64,000 nt of DNA from Pseudomonas putida (GCF_001976065.1 NZ_MNAH01000013.1:64142-128141), one strand, 5' to 3'. Positions 18,201 through 40,732 are shown, counted from the first letter of the stretch. Numbers and translations are program-made. Notes: generated by a model not told the origin, from the letters alone.

Positions 18201-21200
18201 CGCTGGAACTGCTCGATGCCGACGGCAAAAGCGCGGTACTCGCCATCAGTCAACCGACGGCGGTCGAGTTATCCACAACGCTGCTGGTCCACGAACAGAT
18301 CGCCCTCCAGGCCGCCGCTGCCCCTGATTCACTGGCGTTGCAGGCCGACGGCCAGACCCTCAGCTACAGCCAGCTCAATGCCCAGGCCAACCGCCTGGCT
18401 CATCGCCTGATTGACAACGGCGCCGGTCTCGGCAAGCGTGTCGGCCTGGCGTTGCGTCGCGGTCCGCAGTTGATCGTCAGCTTGCTGGCGGTGCTGAAAA
18501 GCGGCGCGGCCTATGTGCCGCTGGACCCCAAACTCCCGAGCGAGCGCCTGGCGTACATGGTTGAGGACAGCCGTCTCGACCTGCTGCTGTGCGAGACCGG
18601 TCTGCTGGAAGACCTGGCGTTGCCGGTGGGGCTGGCACGCCTGTGCTTCGATGACAGCGCCAGTTATCCACATGGCAATCCGCAGAACTGCGCGATCGCC
18701 GCAGACCTGGCCTACATCATCTACACCTCCGGCTCCACCGGCCAACCCAAAGGCGTGGCCATCGCCCACGACGCATTACGCGAGTTCTGCCAAACCGCTG
18801 CCTATTACTCGAGGTTGACGAAAGCGGACCGCGTACTGCAATTCGCCACCTTCAGCTTCGACGGTTTCGTCGAGCAGTGCTTCCCGGCGCTGTGCGTCGG
18901 CGCGGCGTTGATCATGCGCGGCGATGAGCTGTGGGACGCTGGCCGACTGGCCAGCGAAATCGTCGATCAGGGCGTAACCCTGGCCGACCTGCCCGCCGCC
19001 TACTGGTTCCTGCTGGCCGGTGAATGTGCCAGCGGTGCGGTGCGCACCCTCGGCGCCTTGCGCCAGATGCACGTCGGCGGCGAAGCGATGTCGGTGGAAG
19101 GCCTGCGCCTGTGGCACCAGGCCGGTCTTGGCCACGTGCGCCTGCTCAATACCTACGGGCCGACCGAAGCGACGGTGGTGTCCAGCGTGCATGAGTGCCG
19201 CCTGGACGATGCCAGTGATGCATTCGGCATCCCGATCGGTCGCGCCATCGCCGGTCGAGCGCTCTATGTGCTGGACGCGGCCGGACAGTTGCTGCCGGCC
19301 GATGGCGTCGGCGAGTTATGCATCGGCGCGCCGGCCTGCCTGGCGCAAAGTTATTTCGACCGTCCGGCGTTGACTGCCGAACGTTTCCTGCCGGACCCGT
19401 TTGCCCGTAAGCCGGGCGCGCGCCTGTACCGCAGCGGCGACCTGGCGCGCTACAACGCCAGGGGCGATCTGGAATACGTCGGGCGTATCGACCATCAGGT
19501 GAAAATTCGCGGTTTGCGCATCGAGATGGGCGAGATCGAGGCGTGTCTGCAAGCCCGGGAAGAAGTGCGTGAAGCCGCCGTCATTGCCCAGGACGGCACG
19601 CAATTGGTGGCCTACGTCGTGGCCAGTGCTCCGGTGGTTTCCCAGGTCGAGTACCTGCAGGGGCTCAAGACTGTCCTGCAACAGTCGCTGCCGGAATACA
19701 TGGTGCCCAGCCACATGGTCCTGCTGGACAAATTGCCGCTCAACAACAACGGCAAGCTCGACCGCAAGGCCTTGCCACGTGCTGAATTCGGCGCTGCACA
19801 ACGGGCCTTCGTTGCCCCGGCCGCAGGCCTGCAAATGCAACTGGCGCAGATCTGGCGGGACGTGTTGCAGGTCGAACAGGTGGGCCGCGACGACAACTTC
19901 TTCGAGCTGGGCGGCCATTCGTTGCTGGTGCTGCAAGTGATCTCGCGGGTGCGCCAGCAACTGAACCTCGAACTGTCGGTGAGCAGCCTGTTTTCCGCCA
20001 CGAACCTGGCGTCGTTCGCCGAGCGCGCGGCACTTGCCGACACCAGCGCCCAGCCACAACTGCAACGTGCTGCGAATGACCAACCACGGATACTGTCCTA
20101 CGCCCAACAGCGCCAGTGGATTCTCTGGCAACTGGAGCCACAGGGCAGCGCCTACAACATTCCGGCGGCCCTGCGCCTCAGGGGCGTGCTGAACCGCCAG
20201 GCCCTGCGCCAGGCCTTCCTGCAATTGCAGGCCCGTCACCAGACCCTGCGCACCACCTTCGAACAGGACGGCCAGCAGGCGCGAGCGTTGCTGCACACGG
20301 AACTGGCGTTGCAACTGAGTGAACGGCAGCTGGACGAGTCGTCGGTCGACGCCGCCGTGGCCGAAGAAATCGCCCGCCCGTTCGACCTGCGCAACGGTCC
20401 GCTGTGGCGCGCGTTGCTGTTGCAGGTCGGCGCCGAGGAGCATGTGCTGGTGCTCACCGTGCACCACATCGCTGCCGACGGCTGGTCGATGCAGGTCATG
20501 GTCGACGAGTTCAGCGCCTTGTATCAGGCGGCTGTGCAAGGGCGTGCGGCCAGCCTGGCGAGTCTGCCGGTGCACTACAGCGACTATGCCCGCTGGCAGC
20601 GCGACTGGCTGGAGGCCGGCGAGGGCGCGCGGCAACTGGCGTGGTGGCGCGAGCAGCTGGATGGCAGCCAGGCGCCACTGGAATTGCCGAGCGAACTGAC
20701 GCGCCCGGCCCGGCGCAGTGAGCGCGGCGCCAGCCTGACGCTGAACGTTGATCGCCCACTGCTGGCCGGTTTGCGCGAGCGAGCGCAGCAACAGCACGTG
20801 ACGCTGTTCATGCTGTTGCTGGCCAGTTTCCAGACCTTGCTGCACCGCCAGAGCGGGCAGTCGGGCATCAGCGTCGGCGTGCCGAGTGCCGGCCGTTCGC
20901 GCCTGGAAACCGAAGGCCTGATCGGCTTCTTCATCAATACCCAGGTGCTGCGTGCCGAGATCGACGGGCAGCAACCGTTCAGCACCTTGCTGCAACAGGT
21001 CAAGCAGCTCGCACTGGATGCCCAGGCGCATCAGGACGTGCCGTTCGAGCAACTGGTGGAGGCCCTGCAGCCGGATCGCAGCCTCAATCACAGCCCCTTG
21101 TTCCAGGTGCTCTACAACCACCAGCAACAAATGGGCGCGAGTGTCGAGCGCGAGGTCGCCGGCCTGCTGGTCGAGCGCCTGCACTGGCAGCAACACAGCG

Positions 21201-23277
21201 CGCAATTCGACCTGGTGCTCGATACCCAGGAGCAGGGCGACACACTCACCGCCAGCCTGAGCTACGCCACCGACCTGTACGACGCGGCCTCGATGCAGCG
21301 CTTCGGCGAGCAGTGGCTGAACCTGTTGCGCGCGGTGGTTGCCGATCCGCAGCAGCGCGTCGCTGAACTGCCGTTGCTGCAAGCGCCGCATTACGACGGC
21401 TTGATCCAGCACTGGAACCCGGCGTTCGAAGCGCAAGCGCCATCGCCAACCTTGCATCAGCTGTTCGAAGCCCAGGCTGCGCAACGCCCGGACGCTATCG
21501 CATTGTCCTGCGAAGGCGAACAACTCACCTATGCCGCACTCAACGCCCAGGCCAACCGCCTGGCGCGCCACCTGCGTGAGCAGGGCGTTGGTCCGGAAGT
21601 GCGGGTGGGTATCGCCACCGAGCGGGCGATGCCGCTGGTGGTCGGCTTGCTGGCGATTCTCAAGGCCGGTGGCGCCTACGTGCCGCTCGATCCGCAATAC
21701 CCGGCCGAGCGCCTGAGCTACATGATCGAAGACAGCGGCATCACGTTGTTGTTGACCCAGGCTCACCTGATCGATGGCTTGCCCGCCCGGGAAGGCGTGC
21801 AGGTCCTCGACCTGGCGGCGCTGCAACTGGACGCCTGCAGCGCCGACAACCTGGCGCCGTTGGCGATACCGGACAATCTCGCCTACGTGATCTACACCTC
21901 CGGCTCCACCGGCCGGCCAAAGGGCGCCTTGCTCAGCCATGGCAACGTCGGGCGCCTGCTTACGGCCACCGCGGCCGAATTCAGTTTCGGCGCCGACGAT
22001 GTCTGGACCCTGTTCCACTCCTATGCCTTCGATTTCTCGGTGTGGGAGCTGTTCGGTTCACTGTGCACCGGTGGGCGCCTGGTGATCGTGCCGTATTACA
22101 TCAGCCGCGAGCCCCAGGCGTTCCACCGCCTGCTCTGCGATGAAGGGGTGACGGTGTTGAACCAAACCCCATCGGCCTTCCGCCAGTTGTTGCCGATCGC
22201 CTGCGCCAGCCCACGCCAAATGGCGTTGCGCCAGGTGATTTTCGGCGGCGAAGCCCTGGAAGTGGCCAGCCTGCGTCCCTGGTTCGAACGCTTCGGCGAC
22301 CGGCAGCCGACCCTGGTGAACATGTACGGCATCACCGAAACCACGGTGCACGTGACCTACCGCGCGATCCGCCTGGCCGACCTCGACGGCAAGGCCCAGA
22401 GCCCGATCGGCCTGCCGATCCGCGACCTGCGCTGGTACCTGCTCGACAGCCAATTGCAACCGGTGCCGGTGGGCGTGGCGGGGGAGTTGTACATCGCCGG
22501 CGCCGGCCTGGCGCGCGGTTACCACGGGCGTTTCGGCCTCACCGCCGAGCGTTTTGTGCCGAGCCCGTTCGATGCGGCCCAGCGCCTGTATCGCAGCGGC
22601 GACCTGGCGCGCCAGCGCGCCGACGGCAGCATCGACTACCTGGGGCGCATCGACCAGCAAGTGAAGATCCGTGGCTTCCGCATCGAACTGGGCGAGATCG
22701 AAGCCGCGCTGCTGGCGCAACCGGGCGTGCGCCAGGCGGTGTTGAGCGTGCAGGCCACTGACGCAGGACCACAGCTGTGCGCCTATGTCGTCGCCGACCA
22801 AACCCCGCACGACCCCATCGCCTGGCGCGACCACCTGCGCGCCGCGCTCAAGGTCGACCTGCCGGACTACATGGTGCCCAGCCACTGGCTGTTGCTTGAT
22901 GCCTTGCCGCTGACCAGCAACGGCAAGCTCGATCGCAAGGCCTTGCCGCTGCCGGCTGCCGAGCACTGGCAGCGAACTTTCGAGGCCCCCGAGGGCAAGC
23001 TCGAACGGCAACTGGCGGTGATCTGGGCCGAGGTGCTGGGCGTGGCGCAGATCGGCCGGCGCGACAACTTCTTTGAATTGGGCGGGCATTCGCTGCTCGC
23101 CGCCCAGGCCAGTGCCCGTGTGGAACTGGAGCTGGGCATCGAGCTGCCGCTGCGCGCGCTGTTCGAAAGCAACGACCTTCAGGCTTATGCCGCCAACGCA
23201 GGGCAACAAGCCCCGACTGACAACGATGCCCGTCTGGATGCGCTTGAGTCGCTGCTGGACGAGATGGAGATCAACTG

Positions 23278-23278
<1 letters not shown>
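12296..23278 (+). CDS. pvdI: Pyoverdine peptide synthetase, three modules (Ala-Lys-Thr)
   Basis: A 3660-aa cytoplasmic nonribosomal peptide synthetase with order C-A-T-E, C-A-T, C-A-T. C1 (HHIVSDGWS at 182) is of the LCL type, so it accepts an upstream L-residue, consistent with PvdL ending in L-Dab. The carrier serines lie near 1051 (LGGDS), 2542 and 3599 (LGGHS). The E domain has HHLAVDGVSW at 1227 and a later EGHGRE. C2 (HHILMDGWS, 1680) is of the DCL type as expected after E; C3 (HHIAADGWS, 2723) is LCL. Reading the ten specificity positions gives DLWNNALTYK (Ala), DGEDHGTVVK (Lys-type in pyoverdine synthetases) and DFWNIGMVHK (Thr). Product segment: D-Ala-Lys-Thr. The acidic tail LDALESLLDEMEIN may dock with the next synthetase. 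The symbol is assigned by role. Confidence 0.93.
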
Positions 23279-35034
<11,756 letters not shown>

Positions 35035-35047
35035 CAACACGATCCAC

Positions 35048-35147
35048 TGTAGGAGCTGGCTTGCCAGCGAAGGTCGTTAACGATGACGCTTTTTGATTGG
35101 TAAAAAGCGGCGCTCTCGAGTCCTTCGCTGGCAAGCCAGCTCCTACA
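35048..35147. repeat. REP-type inverted repeat pair (TGTAGGAGCTGG variant)
   Basis: TGTAGGAGCTGGCTTGCCAG and its inverted copy separated by about 50 bases. It follows the synthetase operon and precedes the hydrolase gene, suggesting that these are separate transcripts. Confidence 0.85.
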
Positions 35148-35196
35148 GGGGGCCGGGTTGATTACATCTACCTCATTGTGCAAAGGATTCGCCCCC

Positions 35197-36153
35197 ATGG
35201 CCCTACTCCCAGAACTTGAAGCTTTCCTCGAACTCGCCGAGTTCGGCCGCCTGACCGGCAAAAGTCGCCCCATGCACGAACAGACCCCGCAACAGGCGCG
35301 CATCGACTTCGAAGCCTCCTCTGGCTTTCTCGATACGCCGCTGGACAACATCGCCTGCGACAACTTCACCATCCCCGCCCGCGACGGCCACAGCCTTGCC
35401 GCACGCCTGTATCGCGACAGCCAACCCGCCGACGGCTTGCAACCGGTGATGCTCTACTTCCACGGCGGCGGCTACGTGGTCGGCAGCCTCGACTCCCACG
35501 ACGCCCTGTGCCGGCGCCTGGCGGCCCAGGGTGGTTTCGCCGTGCTGACCGTGGATTATCGCCTGGCGCCAGAATGGCGTTTCCCGACCCCTGTACAGGA
35601 CGCCTGCGATGCCGGCAACTGGCTGGTGCACGAAGGCGCGACCCGTGGCCTGGATGCCACGCGAGTGGCATTGGCCGGTGACAGCGTCGGCGCCACTCTG
35701 GCCACGGTGTTGTCGATCATCGCCGTTCGCGAGCCAGAGGAACTGGCGTTGAAACCCAAGGCGCAGCTGCTGGTGTACCCAGTGACCGACGCCACCACCC
35801 ACCGCGCCTCGCACCGGGATTTTGCCGAAGGTTACCTGCTGGAAACCCCGACCCTCGACTGGTTCTACGCCCACTACGCGAGCGCCCCCCAGGACCTGGC
35901 CGACTGGCGCTGCTCGCCGCTGCTGGCCGAGGATCTGTCGGGCTTGGCCCCGGCACTGGTGTACCTGGCCGGCTTTGACCCGTTGCGCGATGAAGGGGGG
36001 GCGTATGCCGAGCGTTTGCGGGCGGCGGGGAATGAGGTGACGTTGTTGGAGCAGCCGGGCATGACCCATGACTTTTTGCGGATGGCGGGGTTGCTGGGGG
36101 AGGTGGAGGGGATTCACGTGGAAGTGGCGGGGTGGGTGCGGTCGTGGTTGTGA
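35197..36153 (+). CDS. Alpha/beta hydrolase, hormone-sensitive-lipase family
   Basis: A 318-aa esterase-like protein. The oxyanion motif HGGGYVVGS lies near residue 89, the nucleophile elbow GDSVGATLA near 155, the catalytic Asp is probably in AGFDPLRDEG and the His in GMTHDFLRM. There is no signal peptide, so it should be cytoplasmic. The ATG has AAAGGA upstream; an in-frame start 13 codons earlier is unsupported. It lies between the TE-bearing synthetase and fpvA, but no PvdS box was found before it and a REP pair separates it from the synthetase. A role in pyoverdine tailoring or recycling is possible but not shown. Confidence 0.85.
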   Translation: MALLPELEAFLELAEFGRLTGKSRPMHEQTPQQARIDFEASSGFLDTPLDNIACDNFTIPARDGHSLAARLYRDSQPADGLQPVMLYFHGGGYVVGSLDSHDALCRRLAAQGGFAVLTVDYRLAPEWRFPTPVQDACDAGNWLVHEGATRGLDATRVALAGDSVGATLATVLSIIAVREPEELALKPKAQLLVYPVTDATTHRASHRDFAEGYLLETPTLDWFYAHYASAPQDLADWRCSPLLAEDLSGLAPALVYLAGFDPLRDEGGAYAERLRAAGNEVTLLEQPGMTHDFLRMAGLLGEVEGIHVEVAGWVRSWL

Positions 36154-36240
36154 GCTGTCGGTTTCCCACAGATTGCCCTGGTGATCATGCTGGGGGAACT
36201 GGCGGTGAATCGGGCGTTGGATCGGATTGCTCCGGTTGAA
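36154..36240 (+). other. Short in-frame open segment after the hydrolase stop
   Basis: After the hydrolase TGA the same frame stays open for 28 codons before the next stop at 36238 and has a protein-like composition (LVIMLGELAVNRALDRIAP). There is no start with a ribosome site. It may be the remnant of a longer ancestral C-terminus, a gene fragment or chance. Confidence 0.25.
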
Positions 36241-36264
36241 TAGAAGATCAAATGATCGCCCATG

Positions 36265-36298
36265 AAAAATGCCCGCATCTCTCGACGCGGGCATTTTT
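36265..36298. terminator. Bidirectional intrinsic terminator
   Basis: AAAAATGCCCGC, a 10-base loop, then GCGGGCATTTTT. It lies between the convergent hydrolase and fpvA genes and has A/T tracts on both sides, so it can serve both strands. Confidence 0.92.
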
Positions 36299-36313
36299 CG
36301 TTTCAGCTCAACC

Positions 36314-38782
36314 TCAGAAGTCGTACTTCGCGGTGACCTGCATGTTGCGCGGCTCGCCGTAGAAGGTGGTGCCGAAGTTGCCAAGGCCGGTCAGGTAGCG
36401 TTTGTCGAAGACGTTGTTGGCGTTGACGGTGAAGCTCAGGTGGTCGTCGTACTTATACCGGGTCATCAGGTCGACGAGGGTGTAGCCACCTTGCTTGAGC
36501 GAGGTGCTGCCGTCGGTAGGGCTGAAGCTCTGGCCGTAAAATGCGCTCTGCCAGCTGACGCCGCCACCGACGGTGAACTGGTCCAGCGCGCCGGGCAGGC
36601 GGTAGGTGGTGAAGGTGCGGATGACGTGTTCCGGTTTGCTGGTGGCCAGCGGGAAACCGTAGATGCGCTGGTGATCCTTGTCGCGGGTGCGGGCATAGGT
36701 GTAGCCGGCCGATACGTTCCAGTCCTGGGCCAGTTCGCCGGCCATTTCCAGTTCCACGCCGTTGGTGGTGGCGCCGGAAGTGGCTTTGTAGACGTCCTGG
36801 CCGGTGGTGGTGTCGGTGGTGACGTACTGGGCGACGTTGTCCTGCTCGATGCGGAAGAAGGCCAGGGAAGTGTTCAGCTTGCCTTCGAAGTAGGCCGCTT
36901 TCAGGCCGGTTTCGTAGCTGTCGCCTTCAACCGGATCCAGGGTCTTGCCGCTGGCGTCCTTGTAGATTTGCGGCTGGTAGATACTGGTGTAGCTGGCGTA
37001 GGCCGAGTAGGTATCGTTGAGGTCATAGACCACACCGGCGTAAGGCGTGACGACGCCGTGTTCCTTGTAGCTGGCGTGGGTGTCGGCCAGGCCGGCACCG
37101 GGGTAGTAGGTGTAGTCCTCGTTGTACTTGTAGGTGCTGACGCGGCCGCCGAGGATGAACGACAGGTCGTCGGTCGGGCGCAGGCGGGTGGCCAGGTAAG
37201 CGCCGTTCTGGCTCTGGGTGCGTTCGTACTTGCCGTTTTTCGGGAAGTCCGGTTTCGCGATATGGCCCGTCCAGTCAAAGATATTGCCCGGTACCCGTCC
37301 ATCGGAGTCGGTGGGGGTTCCATAGGTTGCGCCGGTCTGACGGGAGTGGGAGGTCATGAAACCTGCCACCAGTTCATGTTCGCGACCGCCCAGAGAAAAA
37401 GGGCCGGAGACGTTCACGTCAGCGGTGTTCTGCACGCGATGGCCTTCCCAATGCCCCTGGTAAAAGAACATGCCCTCGCCGGTGTCGCGGTCCGGGTAAC
37501 CGCCGCTGGCCGAGGCCAGTTGGGTATCGTGATCGGTGGTCTTCTGGTCGAAGCTGGCCTTGAGTTTCCAGTCGTTGGCCAGGGCTTGCTCGAGGGTCGC
37601 GAAGTAGGTGGTGCTGTCGAAGTCACGACGGCTCCAGTCGGCGCCCGGGTTGAAACCGCGGGAAAACTCGGTACGACCGCCGTCGGCATAGTACGGCGCG
37701 TTGCCGGTCCAGGAGCTGCCGCGGGGGGTGGCGCTGGAGTTGTCGACGCCCAGGGTCAGCAGGGTGTCTTCAGTCAGGTCGGCTTCGAGCACACCGTAGA
37801 ACAGGTCTTTCTTCTGGCTGTAGTGGTCGATGTACGAATCCTTGTCCTGCAAGGCGCCCACCACGCGACCGCGCACGTTACCGGATTCGGTCAGCGAGCC
37901 GGAAACATCGCCTTCGGTGCGGTAGTTGTCCCAGTAGCCGGCAGTGGCGCTGACCGAGGCCTTGAATTCCTTGGTGGGTTTCTTGCGGATCAGGTTGACC
38001 GTGGCCGCCGGGTCGCCGGCGCCGGTCATCAGGCCCGTCGCGCCCTTGATGACTTCGATGTGATCGAGGCTGGCAGCGTCATCGCTGTTGTTGGGGTTTT
38101 CACCGTAGACGCCGTCGTAGGGAATGTTGACGCCATCGTACTGAAAGTTGGTGATGGCAAAGCCTCGGGCGGAAAACTCGGTACGGTCGCTGTCGTACTT
38201 CTGGGTGGTGATACCCGGGGTGTTGCGCAGCGCATCGGCGACGCTCGTCACGCCGCGGTCGTCCATCTGCTGGCGGGTGACCACTGTCACCGATTGCGGG
38301 GTTTCGCGAATGGTCAGCGGCAGCTTGGTGGCGGTGGTGGTCGCGCCCGTGGTGTAGGAGTCGGTGCCTTCAGTGGTCAGGCCCAGGGCCTGGCCGGAAA
38401 TGGTGGTGGCGCCCAGTTGCAGGCTCGACGAGCCGCCAGACACCAGCGTCACGCTGTTGCCGTTGATCTGGAAGGAAATGCCGGTGCCCTTGAGCATCTC
38501 GGCCAGGGCCGCGTAAGGCTCCAGCGAGCCGGACACCGCACGGGACTTGATGCCGGCGACCTGGTCCGGGCTGTAGAGGATCTGCAGGTTGGTCTGCATG
38601 CCCAGCTGGGTCAGGGCGCTGGCCAGCGGCTGAACCGAAATACTGACTTTCACAGGTGCCGCATTGGCCATCGAGCTCCCCAGCAAGGTGGCGGTCAGCA
38701 GCACGCTGGTCAACAGGGTCTTATGCAATGACGGGCGCTGTACGGCCAGCGCGAGAGGTGTACGGCGTGGAAGAGATCGCAT
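36314..38782 (-). CDS. fpvA: Ferripyoverdine TonB-dependent receptor FpvA
   Basis: An 822-aa outer-membrane receptor that imports ferripyoverdine and signals its presence. It has a long signal peptide ending in MANA near residue 41, then an STN signalling domain (~45-115, VKVSISVQPLASALTQLGMQ) of the kind that contacts an FpvR-type anti-sigma factor. The plug follows (RETPQSVTVVTRQQMDDRG, DHIEVIKGATGLMTGAGDPA), then the 22-strand barrel ending in the aromatic KYDF. The linker before the plug should hold the TonB box. It lies opposite in strand to the synthetases and next to pvdE, as in other pyoverdine loci. A Fur-like box, but no PvdS box, was seen upstream, fitting control by FpvI and Fur. 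Confidence 0.93.
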   Translation of the reverse strand: MRSLPRRTPLALAVQRPSLHKTLLTSVLLTATLLGSSMANAAPVKVSISVQPLASALTQLGMQTNLQILYSPDQVAGIKSRAVSGSLEPYAALAEMLKGTGISFQINGNSVTLVSGGSSSLQLGATTISGQALGLTTEGTDSYTTGATTTATKLPLTIRETPQSVTVVTRQQMDDRGVTSVADALRNTPGITTQKYDSDRTEFSARGFAITNFQYDGVNIPYDGVYGENPNNSDDAASLDHIEVIKGATGLMTGAGDPAATVNLIRKKPTKEFKASVSATAGYWDNYRTEGDVSGSLTESGNVRGRVVGALQDKDSYIDHYSQKKDLFYGVLEADLTEDTLLTLGVDNSSATPRGSSWTGNAPYYADGGRTEFSRGFNPGADWSRRDFDSTTYFATLEQALANDWKLKASFDQKTTDHDTQLASASGGYPDRDTGEGMFFYQGHWEGHRVQNTADVNVSGPFSLGGREHELVAGFMTSHSRQTGATYGTPTDSDGRVPGNIFDWTGHIAKPDFPKNGKYERTQSQNGAYLATRLRPTDDLSFILGGRVSTYKYNEDYTYYPGAGLADTHASYKEHGVVTPYAGVVYDLNDTYSAYASYTSIYQPQIYKDASGKTLDPVEGDSYETGLKAAYFEGKLNTSLAFFRIEQDNVAQYVTTDTTTGQDVYKATSGATTNGVELEMAGELAQDWNVSAGYTYARTRDKDHQRIYGFPLATSKPEHVIRTFTTYRLPGALDQFTVGGGVSWQSAFYGQSFSPTDGSTSLKQGGYTLVDLMTRYKYDDHLSFTVNANNVFDKRYLTGLGNFGTTFYGEPRNMQVTAKYDF

Positions 38783-38823
38783 TACTTGCCTGTGCTCCTG
38801 AAAAAGTGTTGTGTGAATTTATT

Positions 38824-38842
38824 GTTAATGGGAATGATTATT
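38824..38842. promoter_or_regulatory. Fur box before fpvA
   Basis: Nineteen bases matching the Fur consensus at 14 positions by eye, about 42 bases before the fpvA start on the minus strand. It is AT-rich in a GC-rich setting. Confidence 0.65.
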
Positions 38843-38895
38843 AAGACGGAGCACTGACAGGAAACCGGAAAAGAAACCGGAAAAAAAAAGAAAAA

Positions 38896-38989
38896 CCTGT
38901 GGGAGCGAGCCTGCTCGCGATGGGTGCGTCACTTTCAACATGGAAGGCGACTGATCCACCGCTATCGCGAGCAGGCTCGCTCCCACAGG
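38896..38989. repeat. REP-type inverted repeat pair (GAGCCTGCTCGC variant)
   Basis: CTGTGGGAGCGAGCCTGCTC and its inverted copy separated by about 45 bases, between the fpvA promoter and the end of pvdE. A run of nine A residues precedes it. Confidence 0.85.
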
Positions 38990-39016
38990 TTTGTGTGGCG
39001 TTTATGAGAAGGGTGA

Positions 39017-40666
39017 TCAGGCGGTTGTCAGCTCGGTCACGACCCGCCCGTTTTCCATGCGCACCAGTTGGTCGGCGACATCGAAGTAACGGTCATCGTG
39101 GGAGATCACGACGATGGTCTTGCCCAGGCGCTTGAGGTCCGGCAGCAGCTCGGTGTAGAAAATCCGCCGGAAGGTCGGGTCCTGGTCGGCCGCCCACTCG
39201 TCGAACACCAGCACCGGGCGCTCTTCCAGCCAGGCATTGACCAGTGCCAGGCGCTTGCGCTGGCCGGTGGACAGGTCGGTGGTGGTGAAGTTGCCGTCCT
39301 TGACGCTGACCTTGTGCGCGATCTCCAGGCGTTGCAGGTACTTGTTGGCGTCTGCGGGGATCTGCGTGTCACCCTGGACCACGTCGTCGAACAAGTAGTA
39401 GTCGGCAAAGATGGTGGTGAACAGTTGGCGGTAGTCGTCGCGGTTGTGCGCGTCGATGGCCTCGCCGTTGACCCGGATCTGCCCCTGTTGCGGTGTGTAC
39501 AGGCCCAGCAGCAACTTGATCAGGGTGGTCTTGCCGCAGCCGTTTTCGCCGACGATGAAGGTGATGTCGCCCTGCTTGATCGACAGGTTGACCGGGCCCA
39601 GCTGGAACGGCGCCGCGCCCTCGACCGCCGGGAAGGTGTAGCGCACGTCCGCCAGTTGCAGTTCGTCCACGGCCTGTTTGACGTTGACTTGGTTGCTGAG
39701 CAGCAGGTGCGGTTCCGGGGTGGAAAACTGTTCGGACAGTTCGGCGATGCGGCGGAAAGCGATCTGCGCGCGGCTGACGATCGGCAGGGTGCTGATCAAG
39801 TGCTCCAGCGGGCCTTTCATGTACAGCAGCACCAGCACGAAGCCGCTCATCACGGTCTTGTCGGCGCTCGGCCAGGAGGTTTGCAGGGCCAGGGCCAGGC
39901 CGATGACCACGAAGAACAGCATCGAGCCGAAGGTCTTGGCGATGACGAAGGTGTTGATCGAGCGCACCTGGGTGTCGCAGATGAAATCGGCGGTGCCCTT
40001 GATGCCCGCGGTGAACATGCGTTGGCGGCGCGGGCGGTGAATGCGCAGTTCCTTGGCGCCTTCGGCAATCGCGTTGTAGTGCTTCTGCAGCTCATCTTCC
40101 GCCGCGCGGGCGGCCATGAAACCCTGCACGCCCTTGCTCTGGGCGTAGGCCTGGATGGCGGTGCCGATGAGGATCGCGGCGACCATGATCAGGAACATCG
40201 GCCACGACAGGATCGCCAGGTAACCCATGCAACCCAGGGTCACGGTGACGGAAATCGCCAGCGGGGCGAAGGCGAAGGCGAAGTCGCTGATGGTGTCGAC
40301 GTCGTGGGTCAGCACCGGGATCAGGCGATGGCTGCGATAACGCTCGATCTGTTCGATCGGTGCCGACAGCACCTTCTCGCCCAGCTGTTTGCGCAGCTTG
40401 GCGATGATGTGCTGGCCGACGTAGTTGGTGCCGATGTCCGAGCAAATGGAACTGGCCAGCGCCAGCAGGCACAGGCCGGCGAACAGCGCGACCACGCCCT
40501 GGGTCAGGCCGCTGTCCGAATGCAGGGCATTGTTGATCGTCGCCAGCAACACCGTGACGCTCAGGCCGCCGACCATGCCCAGGAAAATGGACGCGGCGAC
40601 AATGAGTCGAAAGGGTTTGAGCAGGGCGAACAGTTCGCCGATGGCGCCGCGGGTGGGCTGGGTCAT
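39017..40666 (-). CDS. pvdE: Pyoverdine precursor exporter, ABC transporter PvdE
   Basis: A 549-aa fused permease-ATPase that exports ferribactin, the acylated pyoverdine precursor, across the inner membrane for periplasmic maturation. Six membrane helices occupy residues 1-310 (PFRLIVAASIFLGMVGGLSV, SMLFFVVIGLALALQ). The ATPase half has Walker A GENGCGKTTL near 375, signature LSTGQRKRLAL near 470 and Walker B VLVFDEWAADQD near 490. It has its own perfect PvdS box upstream. In P. aeruginosa pvdF lies between pvdE and pvdO; here the gap of 230 bases holds only the promoter and a REP pair. Confidence 0.95.
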   Translation of the reverse strand: MTQPTRGAIGELFALLKPFRLIVAASIFLGMVGGLSVTVLLATINNALHSDSGLTQGVVALFAGLCLLALASSICSDIGTNYVGQHIIAKLRKQLGEKVLSAPIEQIERYRSHRLIPVLTHDVDTISDFAFAFAPLAISVTVTLGCMGYLAILSWPMFLIMVAAILIGTAIQAYAQSKGVQGFMAARAAEDELQKHYNAIAEGAKELRIHRPRRQRMFTAGIKGTADFICDTQVRSINTFVIAKTFGSMLFFVVIGLALALQTSWPSADKTVMSGFVLVLLYMKGPLEHLISTLPIVSRAQIAFRRIAELSEQFSTPEPHLLLSNQVNVKQAVDELQLADVRYTFPAVEGAAPFQLGPVNLSIKQGDITFIVGENGCGKTTLIKLLLGLYTPQQGQIRVNGEAIDAHNRDDYRQLFTTIFADYYLFDDVVQGDTQIPADANKYLQRLEIAHKVSVKDGNFTTTDLSTGQRKRLALVNAWLEERPVLVFDEWAADQDPTFRRIFYTELLPDLKRLGKTIVVISHDDRYFDVADQLVRMENGRVVTELTTA

Positions 40667-40707
40667 GGAAGACGGTTCCTTGGGTCGGAAGGCAGATACC
40701 CAGTAGA

Positions 40708-40732
40708 ACGTCTGGTGAAAGGCTTAATTTAG
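40708..40732 (-). promoter_or_regulatory. PvdS box before pvdE
   Basis: On the minus strand CTAAAT, 16 bases, CGT: an exact match to the consensus, about 42 bases before the pvdE ATG. Confidence 0.9.

Noticed and set aside
19316..22018. A 900-aa open frame antisense to the first synthetase
   Set aside because: Same shadow effect; the plus-strand frame carries intact A, T and C motifs across the whole stretch.
35197..36153. The hydrolase as a PvdQ- or PvdF-type pathway enzyme
   Set aside because: PvdQ is an exported Ntn-hydrolase acylase and PvdF a formyltransferase. This protein has the HGGG and GDSVG motifs of an HSL-type esterase and no signal peptide.
36269..38731. An 820-aa plus-strand open frame across fpvA
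   Set aside because: Composition is Val/Gly/Ala-biased without recognisable motifs, while the minus strand encodes a complete TonB receptor.
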